Assembly: GCA_036397475.1 (NCBI GenBank)
Contig: DASWIV010000068.1
Location: 1 to 16,736, forward strand
DNA length: 16,736 nt
Direction: 5' to 3'
Origin: DASWIV01 sp036397475
GTDB taxonomy: Bacteria; JAJVIF01; JAPKYR01
The position numbers were made by a program, and so were the translations under genes. This document shows positions 6,032 through 12,730 of the stretch, in pieces. Under the pieces are notes generated by a model, which was not told where the DNA came from, ran no database searches, and was given only the letters and a program-made list of their open reading frames with translations. The first letter of the stretch is position 1; every line of letters begins with the position of its first letter.

Positions 6032-7399
6032 ATGGCTGCGAAAAAGAAAACAGACACTGCTGTAATAATAATGATGGCCGGAATGGGCACGCGAATGAAG
6101 AGTGCCATTCCGAAAGTCCTTCACCACGCATGCGGGCAACCGCTCGGGAAATGGGTGATCGATTCATGCCGGAAAGCTGGTCTTGATAACCGTGTAATTG
6201 TGGTCGGGCACGAAGCAGATACGGTCTCAGCGACTTTCCCGGATGAAAAGTTCGAACTGCAGAGTCCGCAGCATGGAACCGGACACGCTGTTATGGTCGG
6301 AATGAACGGGGTGCCGAAATCCGCGAAAAATGTACTGATTCTTTCAGGCGATGTTCCCTGCCTTCAAGCGGTTACGATCTCTAACCTGATCAAGCATCAC
6401 GAGAAGAAAAAATTGTCTGCAACCGTCCTTAGTTTCTTCCCACCGGAACCATCGCACTATGGAAGAATGATTAGGGACGAAAATTTCAATCTGCAGTCGA
6501 TCACTGAGAGTAAGGACTTGAAGGGCGACGATGTCTATTTAGAAGAATGTAATTCAGGAATCTATGTCTTCAATCGCAAAGAACTTGATGAAGCACTTGG
6601 AAAATTAAAGCCGAACGAGAAGTCCGGCGAATATCACCTTCCCGATGTGCTTGATTACATGCTTGAAAAGGGACTGAAGATCGACGCTGTCGCTGTTGAG
6701 GATTGGATGGAAGCAATGGGGGTCAATAACCGGGTTGAGTTATCCGAAGCCGGGGATTACTTAAGATGGAAAATCGCCGAGAAGCACATGCTGAACGGCG
6801 TGACTATCACGGATGTCGGGACAACATGGATCGGTCCTGATGTTAAAATCGGAAAAGATTCTACAATAATGCCGGGAACGATAATCATGGGGCAGACAAA
6901 AATCGGTGAGGGAAGTGTGATCGGGCCGTATACGCAGGCGACTGACGTATCCATCGGAAAATACGCGGTCATACGCCAGAGTGTACTTCTCGAGTGCCAG
7001 ATCGACGATGAGGTCACGATCGGGCCATTCGCTCACATACGTCCGAAATCAAGGCTGCATAAAAAATCGCATGTGGGGAATTTTGTCGAGATGAAAAAGA
7101 CCGATTTCGGCGAGGGGAGCAAATCGGGACATCTGACGTATCTTGGTGACACAATTGTCGGCAAAGACGTTAATATCGGCGCAGGAACCATTACATGTAA
7201 TTATGACGGCAAACAAAAAAATGTGACTGAAATCGGGGATGGGACGTTTGTGGGCTCGGATTCAATACTCGTCGCTCCAATCAAAATAGGAAAGAATGCC
7301 TACACCGCGGCGGGAAGCACATTGAATCAGGACGTGCCATCAAGAGCCCTTGCTTTCGGGCGCGCGCGACAACTGAATAAAAAGGGATGGGTAAAGTGA
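6032..7399 (+). CDS. glmU: GlmU, bifunctional UDP-N-acetylglucosamine synthase
   Basis: 455 residues from ATG 6032. A TTG at 6020 is in frame but adds four residues with no homology value; both starts have weak ribosome sites. The N-terminal uridylyltransferase has MAGMGTRMKS, PKVLH, QHGTGHA, LSGDVP and MGVNNR. The C-terminal left-handed beta-helix acetyltransferase has repeated hexapeptides and an intact active site: R337, K355, H367, Y370 and N390, each offset by +4 from the well-studied E. coli residues (R333, K351, H363, Y366, N386). It converts glucosamine 1-phosphate with acetyl-CoA and UTP to UDP-GlcNAc for peptidoglycan and outer-membrane glycans. The gene ends 5 bp from an opposing gene, and no clear terminator lies between them. 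Confidence 0.97.
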   Translation: MAAKKKTDTAVIIMMAGMGTRMKSAIPKVLHHACGQPLGKWVIDSCRKAGLDNRVIVVGHEADTVSATFPDEKFELQSPQHGTGHAVMVGMNGVPKSAKNVLILSGDVPCLQAVTISNLIKHHEKKKLSATVLSFFPPEPSHYGRMIRDENFNLQSITESKDLKGDDVYLEECNSGIYVFNRKELDEALGKLKPNEKSGEYHLPDVLDYMLEKGLKIDAVAVEDWMEAMGVNNRVELSEAGDYLRWKIAEKHMLNGVTITDVGTTWIGPDVKIGKDSTIMPGTIIMGQTKIGEGSVIGPYTQATDVSIGKYAVIRQSVLLECQIDDEVTIGPFAHIRPKSRLHKKSHVGNFVEMKKTDFGEGSKSGHLTYLGDTIVGKDVNIGAGTITCNYDGKQKNVTEIGDGTFVGSDSILVAPIKIGKNAYTAAGSTLNQDVPSRALAFGRARQLNKKGWVK

Positions 7400-7404
7400 G
7401 CAGA

Positions 7405-7665
7405 TTATGAATTAATTCCGGCAGCTTTCAGCGCTGCCTTGTCGTTGACACATCCGGGGCACAGTAAATTCGTATTGCCATTTACAACCACTGCCGGGAT
7501 TCTCTTGATTCCATACGATTTTGCTTTCTCAATTGACTCAGGTTGCCTGATATCCAGGATTTTAATTTCCCAATCTGAGCCAGCTGATTTTTTAACGGCT
7601 TCTATAGCCTCGTCGCAGAGGAAACAATCCGCGCTGAAAATTTCGATGATGTTTGATTTATTCAT
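7405..7665 (-). CDS. Small thioredoxin/glutaredoxin-fold protein with CFLC motif
   Basis: 86 residues. The order is strand (NIIEIFSA), redox motif C14-F-L-C17, helix, strand (EIKILDI), and YGIKRIPAVVVNG with the cis-proline that is diagnostic of the thioredoxin fold. A second cysteine pair, CPGC, lies near the C-terminus (residues 69-72). It lacks a signal peptide, so it should be cytoplasmic. The start follows the stop of the upstream gene by 1 nt (TAA-A-ATG) and has no clear ribosome site, so translation is probably coupled. It could be a redox partner, a glutaredoxin-like reductase or a thiol-based metal handler; the sequence does not decide. Confidence 0.8.
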   Translation of the reverse strand: MNKSNIIEIFSADCFLCDEAIEAVKKSAGSDWEIKILDIRQPESIEKAKSYGIKRIPAVVVNGNTNLLCPGCVNDKAALKAAGINS

Positions 7666-7666
7666 T

Positions 7667-7978
7667 TTATTCGCGGAAATTTTGAATCGCTGAAATGATC
7701 ATGTCAACGGTTGGGATACCTTTCATGCCGTCCTCACCGTGATCGTAGATTCTGCAGCAGTCCATGCCGGAGTCCGGCTCCAGTCCCGCTACATCCTTCC
7801 CGTTAACCAGTATTGTAGGTGATCCGTAATATTTTGCGTGCTTCGGACATTCACCGTCATCCTTATTTAATTCATCCCATTTGCCTGGCAGGCCCGATTG
7901 CTCCAGCGCATTACTGAGCACTTCTCTCGCCGCTTCCACATTCGGGCAGATGTTATCGTATATCAACTCGATATTCAT
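7667..7978 (-). CDS. Thioredoxin-like protein with CPNVEAA motif
   Basis: 103 residues: strand IELIYD, then C11-P-N-V-EAAREVL, an arrangement with one cysteine where thioredoxins have CxxC, and YYGSPTILVNGKDV with the cis-Pro loop. Further cysteines lie at C44 and C74-C75 (DCCRIYD). Similar small proteins are annotated as thioredoxin-family or alkylmercury-lyase-like, and their function is generally unproven. The resolving thiol could be C44 or the C74-C75 pair, as seen in atypical thioredoxin folds. It follows the lipoprotein gene by 28 nt and overlaps translation signals with the next thioredoxin gene, which points to a three-gene unit. Confidence 0.78.
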   Translation of the reverse strand: MNIELIYDNICPNVEAAREVLSNALEQSGLPGKWDELNKDDGECPKHAKYYGSPTILVNGKDVAGLEPDSGMDCCRIYDHGEDGMKGIPTVDMIISAIQNFRE

Positions 7979-8006
7979 GTTCTTTCTATGAGATATTCAG
8001 CGCAAA

Positions 8007-10526
8007 TTACCAGGATCCATCCTTCTCGTATTTCACTATATAGACATCTGTTATCCCGTTGGTAATGTGGTCGTCCATATCCGGTCCGGGATAGAAATCG
8101 GTAGTTCCGCTGTACGGTCCGGTTGCGAAGCAGCTGGTATCTGAGAAGGATGTCAACTTGAATACATGATCGTTGTCCGCGTTACTTCCGAATGTGTTTG
8201 TCCAGAGGTAATCTCCAGCCGCGTTGTAACTGGATACAAAAGCGTCAGCCAATCCAAATGAACCTAGAATATCTGAACCGGTCCCCGGATCGAAATCAAC
8301 GGTCCCCCCGAATGATCCTCCTGTATAAACCTGCGAATCTTTTGCAACTGTTACCGCAAACGCCGAATCAAATTCAATATCTCCCCAGGTCCTGACCCAC
8401 TGATGGGCTCCGCTGTTGTCTTGCTTCAGCAGGAACGCATCGGCAATGCCGTTTGAAGTCCTTATATCAGGTCCTGTTACCTGATCAAAATCGACAGTGT
8501 TATTGAATGCGCCTGCCAGATACACTCCATCAGTATTATATAAATCGTAGGACATATCGTAAGGAATAACGGGACCAGCACCCTGCAGGAGTGTTGTCGA
8601 AAAAAGTGTATCAGTCGACTGATAAATGTACAGCAGGTAACCATCCTGAAATCCGGAAGACACTTCAAACTGTGTGCCCGGTCCGGGATCAAGATCCGCC
8701 GATCCTTCCCACCAGCCTGCGACTGCGTAAATATCCGGCTGAATACCCGCAACAGCGGTTGCAGTGTCGTTCTCCAATCCTCCCCATACCAGTGTTTTCA
8801 CATAATTCCCACTATAGTCATAAATAGAGACATAAGCGTCGGATTTACCAACAGCTGTTTTATTGTCTACTGAAGGATTTGGATCGAAATCGGCCGTGGA
8901 TTCATAACTTCCAGCCACAAATGTATCCCAGCCGTTGTAAACGACGCTGTTGGCGGCTTCGTTACCCGAACCGCCCCATGAGCTTACCCACAGCATAACT
9001 CCATCTGAATTGTACCTGGCCAGAAATCCATCCGTGCCCCCCAGCGATTGTCTTGACCCCAATCCATTTGTCGGATCAAACTGCACCAGTCCTGTGAATA
9101 ATCCACAGACAAGAATATTGCCTTCTTCTTCTACGTAAATGTCATATGGAGTATCGATACCGGATCCGCCAAACGTTATGGTCCACAGATAATTCCCTTC
9201 CGGATCGTATTTGGAAATAAAGCAGTCTAACAGTCCGTTTGACATGTGAATGTCTGTATCGGGTCCGGGATCAAAATCTGTTCCGCCTGACGATGCGTCA
9301 AAATATCCTGTAATATACACGTTCTCGTATAAATCCAGACCGATACCATAGCCGCTGTCGAATCCATCTCCTCCCCATGTCCTCGCGTAGCCCTTTTCAG
9401 CCCTGACTTCCATCTCCAGTATCTGGTAAGTGGTCAAATTCAAATGTGCTGGCGACGTCGCATTTTCAGTGTCTTCAACCGTGAACAATATGTTGTATTT
9501 TCCAATGGGAGCCTGATTCTGGTTGGTTATATTTAAGTAATATGCCTGGTAATCTCCATTATCCCAGTCAAAGTTCATTGTTAACGGTGACGCCAGAAGT
9601 TCCGGACATTCCACTGTCGGAGTTAAATAGGAAGTCAATCCGCTATGATCGTACACGTTGAGAATTAATTGAACTTTTCCTCCCATGTCAGTCAATCCGC
9701 TTCCATACCAGCCAGCTTCCAGCCAGTATGGCTCAGGGCAATTTGCTCCAGGGGGGAAATCGTTCTCCGGATCCGTGACTGGCGATGTTGTGGGTGGAAT
9801 CCACGATGCATCTACAGCATAACCGAAAATAAAATCACCATCGGGCATATCTATTACATATTCTGTACCTACATTATCCCCGGCTTCCAGTATTCTGCGG
9901 GGATTGTTTCCTCCCAGTGCTGATACGTGCACGCGGAATCCATTCAAATCCGCGTTTGGTGTTGTTGGAGATGCGAATTTGCCCTTGAGGTATCCTTCCA
10001 GTGGTGCGAATGGAATCGTGGACGCGTTATACAAAGTGGAATAACCATCTGCATTTACCAGAAAACCATCACCCTGGTACCTGTCTGGAGCGGTTAATCC
10101 TGTATCGGTGAAAGTATGGCTTCCCCTGAATATTGTATACCCTCTGACATCGAATCCTGTGAATAATGGATTTGAGAACGGATGCGATATAACTGTGAAA
10201 AAAATTTTTGTTCCATCGGGATTCGGAGTCACCCCCTGAACCTGCACACATCCCTCACATGGTCCCTTCTCCAGAAATTTCAGTACATTCCAGTGCTTCT
10301 CGGCATCCCTGACTGGTATAACTTCAGCTGAATTATCCTCCGCATTATATGCGATATTGTAAAAACCTGTTAAATACCTGTTGTCAGACAAATCAGATGA
10401 GTCATTCATGACCATTACATTGTCTTGATTCAGGGGAGGAGTGGTCATCGCTTCTTGGCTAAGACCTATACAGCCGATCATCAATAAACTGTTTAAGAGA
10501 ATTGCAGACAGGGAAGAGGATCGCAT
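8007..10526 (-). CDS. Large lipoprotein: unrecognised N-terminal domain plus seven-bladed SBBP-type beta-propeller
   Basis: 839 residues. The N-terminus is a lipoprotein-type signal (basic MRSSS, hydrophobic core, MIGC with C19). Residues about 50-375 form a domain I cannot name; it has VPVR/H..NVLKFLE, a CxxC at C90-C93, FTGFDVRGY, NADGYSTLYN, FGYAVDASW and VTDPENDFPP. From 380 to the end there are seven repeats of about 65 residues marked by DFDP-like motifs at 417, 482, 547, 611, 679, 744 and 810, each with a W..TWGG strand and a DAFLSKYD.DGNYLW strand. This is a beta-propeller; the final KDGSW and the first YARTWGG together make one repeat junction, so the ring can close. AGGAG 9 nt before the ATG fixes the start. 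Probably envelope-bound; ligand unknown. Confidence 0.9.
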   Translation of the reverse strand: MRSSSLSAILLNSLLMIGCIGLSQEAMTTPPLNQDNVMVMNDSSDLSDNRYLTGFYNIAYNAEDNSAEVIPVRDAEKHWNVLKFLEKGPCEGCVQVQGVTPNPDGTKIFFTVISHPFSNPLFTGFDVRGYTIFRGSHTFTDTGLTAPDRYQGDGFLVNADGYSTLYNASTIPFAPLEGYLKGKFASPTTPNADLNGFRVHVSALGGNNPRRILEAGDNVGTEYVIDMPDGDFIFGYAVDASWIPPTTSPVTDPENDFPPGANCPEPYWLEAGWYGSGLTDMGGKVQLILNVYDHSGLTSYLTPTVECPELLASPLTMNFDWDNGDYQAYYLNITNQNQAPIGKYNILFTVEDTENATSPAHLNLTTYQILEMEVRAEKGYARTWGGDGFDSGYGIGLDLYENVYITGYFDASSGGTDFDPGPDTDIHMSNGLLDCFISKYDPEGNYLWTITFGGSGIDTPYDIYVEEEGNILVCGLFTGLVQFDPTNGLGSRQSLGGTDGFLARYNSDGVMLWVSSWGGSGNEAANSVVYNGWDTFVAGSYESTADFDPNPSVDNKTAVGKSDAYVSIYDYSGNYVKTLVWGGLENDTATAVAGIQPDIYAVAGWWEGSADLDPGPGTQFEVSSGFQDGYLLYIYQSTDTLFSTTLLQGAGPVIPYDMSYDLYNTDGVYLAGAFNNTVDFDQVTGPDIRTSNGIADAFLLKQDNSGAHQWVRTWGDIEFDSAFAVTVAKDSQVYTGGSFGGTVDFDPGTGSDILGSFGLADAFVSSYNAAGDYLWTNTFGSNADNDHVFKLTSFSDTSCFATGPYSGTTDFYPGPDMDDHITNGITDVYIVKYEKDGSW

Positions 10527-10595
10527 CTTTGTCAGCTCCTGGCACGTATTAAATCGTTTCGAATTACAGCCTTTATGTAATTTTCAGCTTAATTA

Positions 10596-10624
10596 AGTTT
10601 ATGGCGCATATTTGAAATAGTCAA
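10596..10624 (-). promoter_or_regulatory. Candidate promoter of the propeller lipoprotein gene
   Basis: On the minus strand TTGACT (10624-10619), a 17-bp spacer, TAAACT (10601-10596). The predicted start leaves a leader of about 60 nt before the ATG at 10526. The region also holds TTAATTAAG-like AT-rich sequence. Confidence 0.5.
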
Positions 10625-10671
10625 TACTTTAACCGACATTAAATGCTTCGACATATTCTCTCAGTTCATAC

Positions 10672-10696
10672 AAAAAACCCGGATTTTATTCCGGGT
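10672..10696 (-). terminator. Rho-independent terminator of the sigma factor gene
   Basis: ACCCGGA (10677-10683) and TCCGGGT (10690-10696) form a perfect 7-bp stem with a 6-nt loop; on the minus strand it is followed by TTTTTT. It lies 30 nt after the sigma factor stop and upstream of the lipoprotein promoter, separating the two units. Confidence 0.8.
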
Positions 10697-10725
10697 ATTA
10701 TTTCTCTCATACATTTTTACTCTAT

Positions 10726-11691
10726 CTATTCCAGGTACATGAAATCCTTGATGCTTTCGCCGAATGTGCTCGATTTGATCTTGGATACCGCCCTGTTACG
10801 TATCTGCCTGACCCTCTCTCTCGTGATTCCCTCCATCTTCCCGATCTCATCGAGTGTCAACACCGGATTATCGAAAAGTCCGAAGCAGTAACTGAGAATT
10901 CGCTTTTCCCTTTCATCCACAACCTCAAGCGCTTTGTGAATGACTTCATTCCTGACATTCACAAGCGTTTCAAGTTCCGGGGTGGTGATCTCGCTGTCCG
11001 CTATTATCTCCTTCAGGCTGCTTCCATCCTCTTCACCAGTCACCGGGGTATCCAGGCTCAGAATCCGCTGGCTGATTTTCCTGAGTTCCTCAGCTTTATC
11101 GATTGTAATTCCCATCTCCTTTGCGACCTTCTCGATGGGAATCTCATCCTCTTCCATTTCCTTTTTTATCCGCTGGGATATCCTCAAAAACCGGTTGATG
11201 ATATCGACCATATAGACCGGCTTTCTGATGAGTGACCCATGGTCTGCGATCATCCTCGACAATCTCTGGCGGATCCACCATGATGAATATGTAGAGAATT
11301 TCCAGCCCAGCGACGGATCAAACTTCTCAACAGCCTTGATCAACCCGATTGACCCTTCCTGCAGCAGGTCGAGGAAATCGACACCGCGTCCGAGATATTT
11401 CTTCGCGATAGAAACCACAAGCCTCAGGTTTGAGCGGATCAGCTTTTCCTTGGCCCTACGCGCTTCTTCTTCGTCCTTGCCGAATTTCACCGCATTCGCG
11501 AGGACTATCTCCTCTTCAGGGGAAAGCAGTGGGATTCGTCCTATCTCGGTAAGGAAATAGCGAACGCTGTCCTCGAACGGAGGATCGACCTCATCCGCCT
11601 TTTTAATTTTTTTTACCGGCGGGACGGCTTTCTTTTTGGGTTTTTTCGGTGGCACCTTTAAAAGTGACTCAAGAATTCCGGGACCGTGCAT
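10726..11691 (-). CDS. RpoD-type RNA polymerase sigma factor (sigma-70 group 1 or 2)
   Basis: 321 residues. After a Lys/Pro-rich leader (PPKKPKKKAVPPVKK, 14-28) come region 1.2 (39-70, VRYFLTEIGRIPLLSPEEE), region 2 (80-155, with NLRLVVSIAKKY, FLDLLQEGSIGL and the -10 reading helix STYSSWWIRQRLSR), region 3 (160-235) and region 4 (240-312), whose HTH has TLDEIGKMEGITRERVRQIR. W138, W139 and Q142 match the residues that melt and read the -10; the E. coli T440 position is S145. Region 1.1 and the long non-conserved insert are absent. It could be the housekeeping factor or a group-2 RpoS-like one; length alone does not decide. Strong promoter and terminator flank it. The in-frame stop 4 nt upstream makes ATG 11691 the earliest possible start. 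Confidence 0.93.
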   Translation of the reverse strand: MHGPGILESLLKVPPKKPKKKAVPPVKKIKKADEVDPPFEDSVRYFLTEIGRIPLLSPEEEIVLANAVKFGKDEEEARRAKEKLIRSNLRLVVSIAKKYLGRGVDFLDLLQEGSIGLIKAVEKFDPSLGWKFSTYSSWWIRQRLSRMIADHGSLIRKPVYMVDIINRFLRISQRIKKEMEEDEIPIEKVAKEMGITIDKAEELRKISQRILSLDTPVTGEEDGSSLKEIIADSEITTPELETLVNVRNEVIHKALEVVDEREKRILSYCFGLFDNPVLTLDEIGKMEGITRERVRQIRNRAVSKIKSSTFGESIKDFMYLE

Positions 11692-11761
11692 TAGTCAGTT
11701 CCTCGATAATGCGATCAGCCGGTTTTGAGCACGGCCCTGGGTGGAAAATGCCTGGGGACAT
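11669..11761 (-). CDS. Possible 30-residue leader ORF overlapping the sigma factor start
   Basis: Minus-strand ATG at 11761, open for 30 codons (MSPGIFHPGPCSKP...) and stopping 23 nt inside the sigma gene in another frame. A perfect AGGAGG (11769-11764) lies upstream, but only 2 nt from the ATG, closer than is optimal. The sigma ribosome site (GAGG, 11704-11701) is inside this ORF, so its translation could open or block sigma translation. No homology is recognisable. Confidence 0.25.
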   Translation of the reverse strand: MSPGIFHPGPCSKPADRIIEELTNARSRNS

Positions 11762-11778
11762 TTCCTCCTGAGAGTGCC

Positions 11779-11808
11779 AGTATACCAACACTTTCATCGG
11801 CCGGTCAA
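11779..11808 (-). promoter_or_regulatory. Sigma-70-type promoter of the sigma factor gene
   Basis: Minus strand TTGACC (11808-11803), 18-bp spacer, TATACT (11784-11779); each hexamer has five of six consensus bases. Predicted transcription starts near 11772, about 80 nt before the sigma ATG and just before the AGGAGG of the leader ORF. Confidence 0.6.
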
Positions 11809-11917
11809 ACATTCTTCTGACCGCGAAAATTACTTACTACCCTATTATCTAACCAAATTCAGGCGCCTGTTTATATCTAACCTATAGAGAATGATAGTAC
11901 GTCCAGATTTTCAGCCT

Positions 11918-11943
11918 CTTTAATTAGCCTTAACTTTAATTAG
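11918..11943 (+). repeat. Two CTTTAATTAG direct repeats upstream of and overlapping a -35 box
   Basis: Identical 10-bp copies at 11918-11927 and 11934-11943, start-to-start 16 bp. The second overlaps the -35 of the next promoter. They could bind a regulator or act as AT-rich UP-element sequence. The rest of the 315-bp divergent gap shows only the two promoters and the leader ORF. Confidence 0.45.
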
Positions 11944-11969
11944 ACATTTCCGGTATTCTCAAATACAAT
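11941..11969 (+). promoter_or_regulatory. Promoter of the CADD-like gene
   Basis: TAGACA (11941-11946), 17-bp spacer, TACAAT (11964-11969), both five of six consensus matches. Predicted start near 11976, about 31 nt before ATG 12007. Confidence 0.55.
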
Positions 11970-12006
11970 ACACCGAATCCATTACGAACCTGCCACGGAG
12001 GAAACA

Positions 12007-12603
12007 ATGAATATTGGCGATCAATTAAATGAAACTGTAGAAAATTGGAACCTTCTGAATCATCCGTTCTATCAGTCCTGGAACGAAGGAAAACTATCTG
12101 TCGACGATATCGCCCTCTATGCCAGTGAATATGGCGGATTTATCTCGATACTTTCGGAAGGATGGAGTTCACTTGGCGAGACCGAATATGCGCGCGAAGA
12201 GGATGAGCACGTTATCCTGTGGCAGAAATTTGCCGGCGCGGTTAATACGAAAATTAAACCCACATCAATTGAAAAAGTTAATGAACTCATTGGAACGGCG
12301 CGTAACCTCTTCACCGATAAACCCTCCTCTATAGGTGCCATGTACGCATTCGAGATCCAGCAGCCCGGTACAGCGTCGACCAAACTCGAAGCATTGAGGA
12401 AATTCTATTCGCTCGACCCTGAAACCAGCGAGGAATATTTCTACGAGCACTGCCATAACGAGCACGAATCTGACCTGCTCCTGGAAATGACCGAAGACCT
12501 GTCTGTTGACGAAAAAGTGGCGTGCATCGATGCCTGTGCCGAGATGAGCGAAGCCCTCTGGGACGCCCTCACAGGCATCCAGGAAAAGTGTTCGTTGTCG
12601 TAA
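12007..12603 (+). CDS. Haem-oxygenase-fold (TenA/PqqC/CADD-like) protein, possible diiron oxidase
   Basis: 198 residues with GGAGG 5 nt before the ATG. The opening LLNHPFYQSWNEGKLSVDDI, then EDEHVILWQKF, then MYAFEIQQP and the EHCHNEHESD segment follow the order of the CADD/PqqC-like all-helical fold. Against my memory of Chlamydia CADD, Y22 falls on its sacrificed Tyr27 and K126 on its Lys152, which supplies nitrogen for p-aminobenzoate. Probable metal ligands are E60 (or E64/E65), H68, E116, H148 and E152; the last ligand (His181 in CADD) falls on S155, with H153 close by, so the site may be altered. Possible role: p-aminobenzoate for folate, or another oxidase reaction. A TenA-like thiaminase is less likely. 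The next gene has its own promoter. Confidence 0.75.
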   Translation: MNIGDQLNETVENWNLLNHPFYQSWNEGKLSVDDIALYASEYGGFISILSEGWSSLGETEYAREEDEHVILWQKFAGAVNTKIKPTSIEKVNELIGTARNLFTDKPSSIGAMYAFEIQQPGTASTKLEALRKFYSLDPETSEEYFYEHCHNEHESDLLLEMTEDLSVDEKVACIDACAEMSEALWDALTGIQEKCSLS

Positions 12604-12673
12604 CGCAGGCCTCCAGTCTGCAGCTTCATACTCCATTTCGTTCATTCTGACGATAATATTAATGTGGTAAAAA

Positions 12674-12701
12674 TGATACAATGAACCTCTACGAGGGGTT
12701 C
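12674..12701 (+). promoter_or_regulatory. Candidate extended -10 promoter and leader hairpin of the GGDEF gene
   Basis: TGA followed by TACAAT (12677-12682); no clear -35. Just downstream GAACC and GGTTC (12683-12701) can pair with an added CTC/GAG match, giving a small leader hairpin. It precedes a T-rich stretch, so attenuation or weak termination is also possible. The ribosome site before ATG 12731 is weak. Confidence 0.33.
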
Positions 12702-12730
12702 GTCCCTCTATTTTTATAGGCAGACACTGC

